Source: Ligula intestinalis | Lineage: Eukaryota > Platyhelminthes > Cestoda > Diphyllobothriidea > Diphyllobothriidae | Length of the DNA stretch: 64,000 nt | Assembly: GCA_036362985.1 (NCBI GenBank) | Contig: JAYGXS010000003.1 | Coordinates: 37,381,670-37,445,669, forward strand | Reading direction: 5' to 3' | Shown: positions 1-9,522 of the stretch, in pieces | Layout of the letters: every line of letters begins with the position of its first letter | How positions within the stretch are numbered: position 1 is the first letter of the stretch | Position numbers and translations under genes: made by a program | Notes under the pieces: model-generated | The model's input: the letters and a program-made list of their open reading frames with translations, nothing else | What the model was told of the DNA's origin: nothing | The model's database searches: none

Positions 1-747
1 GCGAAAGTTGGTTGTAGGAAAGTACTAACCCAGAAAACCTTCTAGGATGCAATCCTGACCTCGGAACCGTATGTCCGTCCAGTTGGCTAAAGACCCTCAG
101 CGAGCAGCGGTAACTAGCACCCGATTTGGCGTTTAGTGCAGGAGTTCTGTGCATCAGCTGACTGACTTTATTTTCACACCCATTCTCTGCTAATGGCAGG
201 GCTAGCTTGGGACTACTGATGAGGGGTTTGTACGCAATAAAAATCCTCTTATTCCTCTACCTGCAACCATAACCCATGAGTAGCAAACATCACCCACCCA
301 ACTGTCATCTGGGTAATTGGTGGATAAGAATATACCACGAGAAAACCATTATGGACTGACATTCAGTCTAGGGCAAGATTAAGTTATTCTGACAGTTTTT
401 ATCCTTCGTAGGCACAAGACTGCTAGCGTTTCATGCCGGCTCATAGCCTAGCCAAATATGTTTCATAGTGAGAAGAGATTATACAGGAACTACCTCCCGC
501 CCCTCTCTCCCTTGTCTCCTTTTCTTTTGACAGGACTGAGTCAAGTCGGCTGGAAATTTTAAGGCTAATTTAACCTGTATAACTTCTTCGGCTATGATAA
601 ATTACACTTTGCGTCTAACAAAAACAGAGTTGTCTTTGCTTCAAAATTGTGTCAAGCTGAAAAGCAAAGCTACTTTGAAGCTCTTTTGCCTCCTTAATGT
701 TTGTTATCCTCGGAGCAGACCGTTGAATAGACAGCCCCTGCAAGGAT
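1..747. other. No recognised feature
   Basis: I see no ORF of convincing length, no RNA gene and no match to the repeat families found elsewhere in the window. The composition is ordinary mixed sequence. Confidence 0.5.
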
Positions 748-814
748 ATGTCTAGTGGACATCACTGTGTTTTTTTTTACCAGCGGTGCTGTCGGTTCGC
801 ACTGGTGACCACTT

Positions 815-1272
815 TACGGTTTCTGCCATCGGTCCTCGTTTGCGTGCTGTCTGGTCTCGTCCACCTGCTGCTTCTCTGCCCCTCAGTTGGCACAAATTAC
901 GCCTGTCTTTCTGCCTCGCTCCATCCTCCCACCAAAGACTCGCTCAATACGACCTGGTGCGTTTTTGCCCAGGGAGCTGATGTTTTGTCTCCCCTACCTA
1001 CCTACCTGCCTGCCTGCACTTGCATCTTGTTATCGTTTTTTTCTCTATTCCTATACTCCCAGTCTTCTCCCCTTTCTTCCCCCTAGGGTAATCTCGAATA
1101 CCACGGAGCATTTCCTATCCGAGTGCATTCGCCTCTTCCCGTCGGTGATACTGGTCGAGTCAATTGTCTTCTATCAGTTCGTCCTCTGTCTAGGTGCGTG
1201 CGTGCGTGCGTGCGTGCTTATTATTCCTAAAATATTTTCAAAACTAACTGTAAGCCAGCTGGATGACCTTCT
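815..1272 (+). repeat. C/T-rich dispersed repeat, copy 1 (inverted partner at 63575-63991)
   Basis: This segment matches the reverse complement of the last 0.4 kb of the window over almost its whole length. Shared landmarks are a block ending CAGTTGGCAC / CGGTTGGCAC, a block with ACGGAGCAT, and GTCAATTGTCTTCTA. In both copies one frame reads NTTEHxLxEC (ISNTTEHFLSEC here, VQNTTEHPLAEC in the partner). That faintly resembles the C-terminal region of some non-LTR reverse transcriptases, so a LINE 3' fragment is possible, but no RT motif is present. The several overlapping ORFs here are low-complexity and are not called as genes. Confidence 0.6.
1194..1217. repeat. (GTGC)n microsatellite
   Basis: Six uninterrupted GTGC units lie inside the C/T-rich repeat. 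The inverted partner near 63.6 kb has only GGTGCATGCC at the same place, so the array expanded in this copy. Confidence 0.9.
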
Positions 1273-1689
1273 CCAAACAGGACGCAAACCAGCACAAGGA
1301 TGCCAGCACGCCGAAGTGAGACTACCCCGCGTAACGCCGATGATTGCATGATGGCAAAAACCACACCAGAGGATGAGCGCCAGCCGATAATACATACACC
1401 TGGAAGTGGCCGCCCATAAACACACCCAGCTCTCCTGTCAGACCGACGTAGTGGTGATTTGATAGGCGTCTTTTTTTCTACTTCTGACGTCGTTGCTTAC
1501 TTGGTCGACTTGCGACCTGGCCGATTTTCCACTGTTCGCGACCCCCACTCACGCGAGCACGAATATAGACTGCTGCTAGGTGCCAGTAAGATAGGTACTT
1601 GCCAATTTAAGCAGGACCAATGATTACGAATGACTTTTTCAGTAAACTATGGACACCTACACATTCGAAAAAAGTCATATATGATTTAT

Positions 1690-2003
1690 TATGAGGTTTG
1701 GCAGATTTGCTTAATTTGAGTTGACCCAATTGTGAAAAAACTCGAGGCATTTGGCGGGATTTGAACCCGCGCATCAGAGAAGACCTAACCGCTAAGCTAC
1801 AAATGCCTCGCCTCGCGCCATGAATTTAATCACACTTGGGTCGATATTACCTGCCCAACTTCACCGCCCATATGGAATCCACCAATATGGAGACAGTAAG
1901 CTGACTGCCCAAGCAGGATTTCCTAAGCAATCATCTAGAATTCACCAGAATGAGTACTAGGCTGAATTTATATTAGGAGGTTTGGCAGATTTGCTTAAGC
2001 GTT
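1690..2003 (-). mobile_element. SINE-1, copy A: tRNA-derived SINE flanked by terminal direct repeats
   Basis: Read on the minus strand, 1806-1747 is a tRNA-like unit. It has a perfect 7-bp acceptor stem (GCATTTG/CAAATGC), an A box (TAGCTTAGCGGTTAGG) and a T arm with a perfect 5-bp stem around TTCAAAT (B box GGGTTCAAATCCC). It is only 60 nt long because the anticodon arm is shortened, so it cannot be a working tRNA and is better read as the pol III promoter of a SINE. A roughly 160-bp body lies to one side. Near-identical 21-bp blocks (GGTTTGGCAGATTTGCTTAA) stand at both ends, at 1693 and 1979. The same layout recurs at 12562-12870, so the direct repeats belong to the element and are not chance target-site duplications. 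Confidence 0.8.
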
Positions 2004-2368
2004 CATCTTTTATGACGGTTCGATCGTTGAATCCGTCGAGTTCCACTGTGTACCCTACAGAAAGGTGCTGCAGGAACCGTTACTTGGGCGTGGATTAGAT
2101 GGTAATGGTCGTAAACTTGCGCTGCATAAAACGCACTCTCTCCTCCAGCACGTAGGCCGAATATCATGACCAAGGCAAGAAGCCCGAAGGTGGGAGATGG
2201 CGCAGGCGGCTGACGTGGCTGGCGGCGCCCCCAAGCGTGACACCAGACTTAGCTCAAATCCCACGGAGTGAGACTGTCGTAGAGGCCGTATTAAGAAAAA
2301 ATCATTGCAGTCTGGCCTTAAGTTCCCTGGTCGCCCACTCCACACAAACACACACCGGGCTGACCACG

Positions 2369-2465
2369 TATCAGTATCAGTATCAGTATATTGAGGGTAT
2401 GTAGGAAAAATTCCTTTGAGTGCCCTATTTGTACATATGTGCAGTGGTAGCAAAAATTTGTTGCT
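2369..2465 (-). mobile_element. 3' tail of a CR1-like LINE (remnant)
   Basis: On the minus strand this reads GGGCACTCAAAGGAATTTTTC, then CCCTCAATATACTGATACTGATACTGATAC. It matches the 3' UTR and (ACTGAT)n tail of the LINE that ends at 23661 and of the fragment ending at 3251. No coding part is left upstream, so this is a severely 5'-truncated insertion. Confidence 0.7.
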
Positions 2466-2612
2466 TAGACTGTTGGCGAGGCCAGTTGTCCTGAGTCATA
2501 GGATGAAAATAGGAGCAGACAGTGAAAAAACTCCTCAGGGATTTTTAGGAGAAAAACTGTCGCCCTTGTGGGGGTAATGCGTGGGATTAAGGAGAAAAAA
2601 AGTGTTACCACT

Positions 2613-2625
2613 GGGGGGGGGGGGG
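2613..2625. repeat. G13 homopolymer
   Basis: Thirteen consecutive G. It sits within no recognisable element. Homopolymer length is often unreliable in assemblies. Confidence 0.9.
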
Positions 2626-2952
2626 CATTGCAAAGGTTCCCAGGATCATCACCGTGTGGAAGCCACGTCCTGATTCTTCCTTGCTGATTGCAGAGTCCGC
2701 CACGGAACTGGAAAAACAGAGGCATCCGTCCAGATCGTCGAGAGTCCGCTTTGGGTCGAACCAAGGGTGACTGTTTAGACCGGCAGGTCTGGCTGATCAG
2801 ATCGCCAGCGGGTAATCACGGTACGCAGATAGCCAAGTAGGGTAGACCGCGGAGACCTTCGCATGAGGCTATGCGTGGGAGGGCGTTATAAATAGCAAAC
2901 GTGAATGGATATAAAAACTAATACTACTGAAAAATTGGAAGTAGTATTATGG

Positions 2953-3255
2953 TTATTGCAAATTGTCAGTTCCGATCCATCGTGCACTGCTATATCGATC
3001 CAGTTTTTGCTTAAAACCCTCTAGCGATTCCGACATAACAACGTCATGAGGAAGCGCATTCCACGCTCCGACCACCTTTTTTGAAAAGAAGTGTTTCCGA
3101 GCGTCCAGCCTGGCCCCTGTCACCTTTAATTTGAGGGGATGACCCCTCAGATTCGTGGTCGTTGCTAATTCGAAAAAATCCCCTGATATAAGACAGCAGT
3201 CTTGAAGACGTAATACGCGGAATGCTAGAATCAGGTCCCCCCGAAGCTGCCTGTA
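2953..3255 (-). pseudogene. C-terminal fragment of CR1-like LINE reverse transcriptase (subfamily B)
   Basis: The minus strand is open for 101 codons without an ATG, from YRQLRGDLILAFR to DNLQ and a stop. It aligns along its length with the RT C-terminal domain of the LINE at 19.8-23.7 kb (SYRQFREDLILTVR; GHPLK; DARKHFFSKKVVGAWNALP matches DGRKLFVSNRVGAAWKALP). This domain lies beyond the polymerase palm and is typical of CR1/L2-like ORF2 proteins. The sequence differs clearly from the adjacent fragment at 3251-4020, so it is another subfamily. Its 5' truncation coincides with the 3' tail of that neighbour, which suggests one inserted into the other. It is non-autonomous, and probably dead. 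Confidence 0.8.
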
Positions 3256-4020
3256 TCTGTATCAGTATCAGTTTATTGAGGGAAAGATATGTGAATACCT
3301 TTGAACTCCCTGTTGGTAACAGGATGATAGGAAATAAGTTGATACAAAGAAAAATTTAAAATATACGACAGTTGCATTTCCCGGGAAAACAATCTTCACA
3401 AAAATATGACATTAAAATATATGGCTACTTGCAGATCTCGAGTAGTATAATTTGATGCAGTGTATGTGATAAGCAATGTGATTCATTGTAAAGTGATTCA
3501 TTGTAATCTGATGAAAGAGTTTTTACCTTCATTGCGTCCGCGCTTGATACATGTCCAGTCTACTCTTAAATGCATTGACACAAGTGGTAAGGACTACCTC
3601 TTGTGGAAGAGCGTTCCACGTTGAAACTACTCTGTTGGTACAGAAAAATTTTCTTCCGTCGATCCTTGCTTTGCCCGGGCGTAGTTTAAAGGAATGCCCG
3701 CGCAAAGTTGGCGTGTTAGCCTGGGCAAAGAAATCACCAGGAACGAAACAACAATGCAGTTTATTCATAATACGGAAGGTTAATATGAGGCCCCCTCGGA
3801 GTTGTCTGTAGGAAAGGGAAAATAGGTCGAGAATGGACAGTCTGCTTTCATAGGGCAATGTTCCTAGAACTTTGACCATCTTTGTCGCTCGCCTCTGGAC
3901 CTTCTCTAAGGCATTACAATGTTTGAAAGTCCATGTTTTCCATGCCTGTATAGCGAAATCCAGGTGCGGCCGAATGAAGCTTCCAAACATTTTTGAAAGG
4001 TGGTCTTTTTCCAACTCCAA
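3251..4020 (-). pseudogene. 5'-truncated CR1-like LINE: RT C-terminal domain plus 3' UTR and tail (subfamily A)
   Basis: The coding part is 4020-3529 on the minus strand (163 aa, open). Landmarks in order are GSFIRPHLDFAIQAWKTW, LEKVQRRATKMVK, LGTLPYESRLS, YRQLRGGLILTFRIMN and a final VNAFKSRLDM. This is the region downstream of the catalytic palm in CR1-like ORF2; no YxDD or endonuclease part is present, so the copy is 5'-truncated as target-primed elements usually are. The 3' UTR ends in GGGAGTTCAAAGG and CCCTCAATAAACTGATACTGATAC. The ATG at 4020 is an accident of truncation and is not a natural start. The protein would have no activity by itself. Confidence 0.85.
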
Positions 4021-4299
4021 GTTATCTCGTCACTTGGCAACTTTTGAAGTCACAGCTTTTAGCACATCGTCGTAGCTTCAAACCAGTCAAATTGTCTATG
4101 GTGAAAATTTTTACTTCGAAATTGACCTCAATCTTCATTTCTATTCACAGGTCGAACCGATCAGGTGATTTATTGTTTGGGACCAGTGCATCCTGACTCC
4201 GATCGCTGAGCGCCCATCTACCACTACATGTATATATTTTTTTCCATGCATTCATATTGCAGAGCGCGTGAACATTTCTTGTCGTCAAAGGGCATTGCT

Positions 4300-4455
4300 T
4301 GCAAAACGAAGGAGACTGGAATGGTCATTTCTGGCTTATTTGCCGTCGTCAGCCATTCATACCTAGACCCAAGTGGTGTTCGACCCAAGCATCGAACTCG
4401 CGACCTTTTGATCAGTCTAACGCTATAACCGTTGAGGCCCGAGTTCGTTGCCTTG
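4300..4455 (-). mobile_element. SINE-2 copy, minus orientation (half of a head-to-head pair)
   Basis: Read on the minus strand it carries a tRNA-like head (A-box-like GGTTATAGCGTTAGAC, B-box-like GCGAGTTCGATGC). A body follows with ACACCACTTGGGTC, GGCTGACGACGGC and CATTCCAGTCTCC. The same order is found at 6385-6702 and 9236-9512 on the plus strand. ORFs running through it are shadows. Confidence 0.75.
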
Positions 4456-4461
4456 TCAGGG

Positions 4462-4640
4462 ATGGCCATTCCAGTCTCCCTTGTCTTTGCCGGCATTACT
4501 ACCTGTCTATACTATTAGCTGCTGCAGCGGCTGTCAGGGTCCGAGAAATGAGGCCCATGACAAAGACGGAGAGGGACAAGTGCGTCCCGTTAGCGGGCAG
4601 TGAACATTCATCGACGAGTGTCAATTTATTGTCAGCCCTC
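4462..4640 (+). mobile_element. SINE-2 partial copy, plus orientation
   Basis: It starts with GCCATTCCAGTCTCCCTTG and continues through CTGCCGGC-like and GCTGCTGCAGCGGCTGTCAGGG blocks to GTCCCGTTAGCGG and GAACATTCATCGACGAGTG. It aligns with 6385-6505 and with 9240-9320. It abuts the minus-strand copy at 4300-4455. Confidence 0.7.
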
Positions 4641-5406
4641 AAAACATAAGGTTCGGATAATGCAACCTCCTTGTATTTGATTATGGCTGACGACTGGTTT
4701 GTTTAACGCGCCTGTCAACCGCCTAGCTCAAAATCCCGTTTAATGGTTGTGTATTCGAAGGTGCCATGCCGGGCAGGGCACCTGCATCATTTACTTGCCG
4801 TGTTGCCTAGCTTACTGTTCGTCTAAGCTTGCTTTCACTGGTGACCTTTAGGACGAGTTCTGCGGAGGTGCATAATCGCCGAGTCATCTCTGAAGGAACT
4901 GCATTTGCACCTACGTTGATGATCTTCCTTATGCTGACTGTAAAGCTACATGCTTGAATATACAGTGATTAGAAGTGATAACTTGCTTTCCCGGGAATAA
5001 ATGAGAAGCAGAGGTGCTCTCGGAAAACATAGTTATGTTGTCTTAGTGTTTCACAAGCGGACTCGCTATAGCAGAGCCGACGTAAACATACGCGCATCTA
5101 AACACTCGTAGGCCTACCCCGGCGTCGCACTACAGCCTGAATATGACGGAGGCACAGCCGTTACTGCGGTCACGTCAGCATCTTCTCCTGTCAAAGGGGT
5201 CAAAGGGACAGAGATAGAGAGAAAAGATTAGCAGACCAGGGCACCAAACGAAGCCTTTCCGGAGGCATGCCAACACCGTTACCACATCCGCTCGCCGTCT
5301 CTCAAGATGGCGTGTGGGGATGGACAGCAGTCCGACAGGCTAATCGCAGATATCGTTCCTGTGCATATGCCGACTGTGCGCACCAATGCCAAAACATGTC
5401 TCTGTA

Positions 5407-5468
5407 CCCCCCCCCCCCCCCCCAGGGGGAGACAACACGACCCACCCCCCCCCCCTCCCCCCCCCCCC
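5407..5468. repeat. Three C homopolymer tracts (17, 11 and 12 C)
   Basis: C17 at 5407-5423, C11 at 5445-5455 and C12 at 5457-5468. The complementary strand therefore has G tracts that could stack as quadruplexes. The overlapping proline- and glycine-rich ORFs on both strands are artefacts of these tracts. Confidence 0.9.
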
Positions 5469-5639
5469 TGCCCCGTCATGCCAACTGCAGAGATTAAACC
5501 CTATTAGTATTGCCCCACTTACGTGACCGCAATCCCTATGTATTCTGTTAGGCACCGTTGCATGCTTCTGACTATTTAAGCTTGCTTGCTTCGGAAGCGT
5601 TCGGACGATGTAACCATGGTTCTCGTGAGCATAATTATG

Positions 5640-5735
5640 CAGAAAGCTGGTCAACGAAAAGGACAAATGAGACTAGGATGGTCATTTCTGGCTTATTGAT
5701 CATCATCAGCCGGCCATTCAAAACACCAGATTTTC
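5640..5735 (-). mobile_element. Short SINE-2 body fragment
   Basis: GACTAGGATGGTCATTTCTGG followed by CTTATTGATCATCATCAGC matches the minus-strand reading of the SINE-2 body (compare 4316-4352). No tRNA-like head is left. Confidence 0.5.
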
Positions 5736-6384
5736 ATAAACTTCCTGCTTATTTTACTTGTCGTTGTGCAACTATCTATCAGGGCTCTGGAGTGACCGTC
5801 AAGGCACAATTGCAAAACCATTTCCTTTAACCTGATTTTCGAAAATCCGTCTCCACGATGTCAACTATGCCAGATCACAATCGACTTAATAACAATCCCT
5901 GGTTCAACGACGGAACGTTGGCCAATAAATGCTCAGTAATAATAGATTCCAACTGTAAATCCCAGGTTATCCAAACAAATAATCATAAATGTAAACGTTG
6001 GGTCAGTTCGAATCCGAACACTGTTGAAAGTGGATTTCATCTGCTTTACTGATCCGATCACTTGCCGCCGCACAGAAACCACGTTGCGCCTAGAGTAGAA
6101 TGAATTAGTTATTCACAGCGACAGTTAGTATTGGCGTCTGACGCTAATACAATATATATGAGTTCTTTTTATCAGACCCATTTGAAGCAGCCATTGGAGC
6201 TGCATTGCAAGCATTTACATTGAAGTAATTTTCTCAATCTTCCCACTTCTCACATTAGAAGTATAGCGAGCCTCCTGGCATTGTGGATGATTTCCAGAAC
6301 AGTAGACATGCTTTATAGGAGTGCTTAATAAAAACGCATATTCCAATTAAAATGTCAAAAATTTCCCTTTCCGGCAATACTATC

Positions 6385-6702
6385 TGCCCTTTACTAGCTG
6401 TTACAGCCATCACGGCCTCTGTCAAGGTCAAAGCAGAACGGGACAGATGGGTTCCGTTAGCGGTCAGGTGAACGTTCCTAAACGAGTGCTAATGTCCCCT
6501 GCACCAAACCAACGAGACACCAAGTTCGTAGTTCCATGTTTAGGACGTTAGACTCTGATCAAACAAGTCGCAAGCTCGAGGCTCAGGTGGGACACCACTT
6601 GGGTCTGGGTATGGCTGGCTGATGCCGACTAATAAGTCAGAAATGGCCATTCCAGTCTGTCTTGTCTTTGCCGATACTATTTTCCTAAGGTGGGTATATT
6701 AG
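6385..6702 (+). mobile_element. SINE-2, longest copy before the gap
   Basis: It runs from CTGCCCTTTACTAGCTGTTACAG through ACGGGACAGATGGGTTCCG and AGGTGAACGTTCC. The tRNA-like segment follows (GTTCCATGTTTAGGACGTTAGACTCTGATCAAA, then CGCAAGCTCGAGGC), then GGACACCACTTGGGTCTGG, and it ends CCATTCCAGTCTGTCTTGTCTTTGCCG. The pol III-like A and B boxes are internal and not at the 5' edge. Either the true start lies between them and the first block, or the family is a composite. Confidence 0.75.
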
Positions 6703-8825
6703 CCCTGATTTCCGCAACTTGGTTGGTTGCGATATTTTCGATGCCTTTTAGCATTCCTGCAACAGTGTATTTTTAGCGACCCTTCTTTTCCTTATCTTGT
6801 GCCTAATAAATTTGTAGAGATAATTATAATTTACTAACCGACTGAGACTGTTTCCCTCGCCCGTATTGCAGGTGGCTGTGCCGCAAGTTTTGGAGGGTAA
6901 GGGTTGAATTATGGTTGTGGCGAGGAGGACACGGGAGTAGGCGCCCCCCCTCCAATTCAGCACAAATTCACCTGCTTTATTCCCTTGTCCTACCGCCTGT
7001 TTTACTGGCCGTCAACATATTTGTTTGTTGGATAATTTTTAAACAGGCTTTTTTTGCGAAACAGTACAAATGTTATTTAATCAATCTCTAATCTAGACGA
7101 AGGCAAAGCAACATTCGACCACTTATCTCCCTCCACGCGTTTCATATGGGGTAGAGATATACATATATTTTTATTCTTCTGACTGAGGGTAGCTAATCTG
7201 ATGGCTGCTGGCCTCATGCATTTCTGCAGAATTCAAGTGTACGGCCTCTGTAAAAAATGAAGTGGAAGACTAGTCAAAGTCTTTCGTGGAGATAATGTAT
7301 CCCAGCTTTCTGTACCTCCTTCCGAATCGCAGAAAAAAATGCACCGGCCGGAAACGTGACCTTTCGGAAGCACGACTTCGTCAGATAAAATCTTTTCGTT
7401 GGTGCTTTGAGTTTGAAAGAAGTCGTAAGAAGGTGGTCGGTCATTACACGCTGGAGAAGAACACTCGGACGAGAAGATGCTATACTGTGAAGGAAAAAGA
7501 TGTTAGCGTATAGGAAATGAACTATGGTTATTTTTACCCACAGTCTCTAGTCAGATTGTTTTTTCTTTATCTCTCACACAAACAATAGTGCAAACGCGAA
7601 AAAACGAATGCGTAAAATAGCTATTATCCTTATGTTTTCGCCTTCTTTGTTCTATTTTTTATGCATGCTGTTGTAAGTTACCTTCTGATTGAGCCTCTCG
7701 ACCGAAGATATTTGAAATTCCCCCCTCCCTCCGAGGTGCGGCACACGTAATCTTCTTACACGTTTCTGAAAAAACGGTGACGTATTTGAAGCAAACTACA
7801 AAGCACGGGTGATATTTCACCAGCTTTCAAGTTAGCAGCCTCTGAGACCCGGGTGTTTTCTACGACAGAAGAAGTTATTGACCTCCTGGCTGGGTTGATC
7901 GCAGTAGATGGAGAAACAGAGATTCCCTAGGGCGAGGCAGTCCGACGGCTGATTTACTGGCTAGAGTAGTAGTTGTCCACATCCTGTCCACGCAATGGCG
8001 TGCTTCTCGCTCTTTTGTGTCGACGGACAACCTAATCGGACCAAATCATATAATCGCTTCCTGTACTGTTTGTAGATAAAATGACTTGAGTAATCTCGTA
8101 AATCGTCATATTTAGCCTAGTGAATTATGTTATGCGTGATCTTGTGGGCAGACCAGCCATTTATAGTCTGTTGGTTTCACAACCAATGAAATCCCAAACA
8201 TTTACTTCGCCTCGAATGCGCCGCTTTTCGATTTCCCATGAGAAGATCATTCTGCCCTGTGGTCTGCCGTCTGCAGAATGTAATGCGTAACGTCTAGTTT
8301 CATTTTCCACCAATTGGGTATTTGTATTTCTCAAGCGTGCAATCTTTGTTTGTGACAAAGCCACTCAATGGTGTTTTTTCCTTTTCTTCGAGTAGCGGAG
8401 GCATACAAAAAGCGCCATTCTTGCTGCAGAGCGCGAAGCTTGAGTAAATGCGAACAAATCAAGTGTCAATTAGCATATAACACTGACCGAAACCCTTCAA
8501 ACTGAACACAAGTGGGCAAAAATTACTTCAATGTGATTGCCGTGCGAATTAGTGCTGAGACATCTCCAGAAATTAGTTCATAGACACGATAGCCACAGCT
8601 GTAAAGTGCACTTATGCAGAAGGGCAGAGCGTGGTTGTTTAAAAAAGTTTTGCAACTAATCGTTAAAAGCCCGACATATATTAGTTTTAGGACAGCTTGC
8701 AACTTCCTGTTTATTTTCAAAACTCCTACATTTTCACTATTATATACTGGCTACATACCACGTCCTTTAGCCAACCTAAGTTAGCATACCTTTTGTCCCG
8801 GCTAAGAGACGTGAATGCAGTCATT
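6703..8825. other. No recognised feature
   Basis: There is no match to the repeat families of the window. The longest ORF is 7286-7513 (+, 75 aa, basic, RRKKCTGRKRD). It has no recognisable domain and no support from context, so I do not call it. Confidence 0.4.
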
Positions 8826-8925
8826 GATGAACATTCACTTGACCAATAACGGAACTCATCTGTGCCGCTCAGCCTTCTGTCTCGACGGAGGCCCTGGCAG
8901 CCGTAACAGCTGTCTAGTAGCCCTT
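8826..8925 (-). mobile_element. SINE-2 fragment, minus orientation
   Basis: GAACATTCACTTGACC, AACGGAACTCATCTGTGCCG and GCCGTAACAGCTGTCTAGTAG are the reverse complement of the first part of the 6385 copy. The element then breaks off into a G-rich stretch and resumes at 9119. Confidence 0.7.
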
Positions 8926-9118
8926 GTGGGATCAGGAGCCCCGCCGGGTTGGCGAGGAGGGGAAGTCGGAGCAGCGTGGTCGGGAGGGGCTGCTCCGTCA
9001 TAAAAAACAGAGATTCAGAGGAGGGGAGATAGATCCACCGTAGGGAGGTTTGGTGTAGCAGACCTTGGCCGCCGTGAAAGAGGGTGGGAACGCGGTCGAA
9101 GACGTGTCTGCTGTGGTT

Positions 9119-9228
9119 CCCAGCCGTAACAACTGGTACTAGTAGGCGAACAGTATTGCCGAAAAAGACAAGGGAGACTGGAATTGTCGTTTTCGGCTCA
9201 CTAGCCGTTTTCAACCAGTCATACACAG
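9119..9228 (-). mobile_element. SINE-2 fragment, minus orientation, resumed after a 0.2 kb interruption
   Basis: It begins with CAGCCGTAACAACTGGTACTAG, repeating the block that ended the fragment at 8925, and goes on to AAGGGAGACTGGAATTGTCG. The duplicated edge suggests either an insertion of 8926-9118 with flank duplication, or two independent SINE copies. Confidence 0.65.
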
Positions 9229-9235
9229 ACTCGTG

Positions 9236-9512
9236 GTGTCGAGACTCAATACAGAGCGGGACAGATAAGCTCCGTCAGTGGTCAGGTGAACGTTCATCAA
9301 TGAGTGTCAATATCTCCTGACCTAAATCGGCGAGACAACGAGCTCGTGGCTCAATAGTTAGGGCGTTTGACTCTGATCAAAAGGTTGTGAGTTCGAGGCT
9401 TGGTTGGGACACCATTTGAGTCTGCTTATGACTGGTTGACGACGGCTAATGAGCCAGAGGTGGCTATTCCAGCCTCCGCCGTCTTTGCCGACAATACTAT
9501 CTGCCTGTTACT
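9236..9512 (+). mobile_element. SINE-2, plus orientation, cut by the assembly gap
   Basis: It reads GAGCGGGACAGATAAG, AGGTGAACGTTCATCAATGAG, then a tRNA-like segment (GCTCGTGGCTCAATAGTTAG with an A box; GGTTGTGAGTTCGAGGC with a B box). TTTGA/TCAAA forms an anticodon-type 5-bp stem. The body follows (GGGACACCATTTGAGTCTG ... CTTTGCCGACAATACTATC) and runs into the Ns. Confidence 0.8.
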
Positions 9513-9522
9513 NNNNNNNNNN
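9513..9522. other. Assembly gap (10 N)
   Basis: Ten consecutive N. Their position at the end of a SINE copy suggests that the repeat caused the break; the true length is unknown. Confidence 0.98.

Noticed and set aside
1747..1806. Functional tRNA gene on the minus strand
   Set aside because: Acceptor and T stems are perfect, but the unit is 60 nt, the anticodon arm is too short and the D stem is mostly G-U. It is embedded in a repeated SINE.
5279..5666. Glycine- and proline-rich ORFs around the C tracts
   Set aside because: They are open in four frames because of homopolymers and have no domain.
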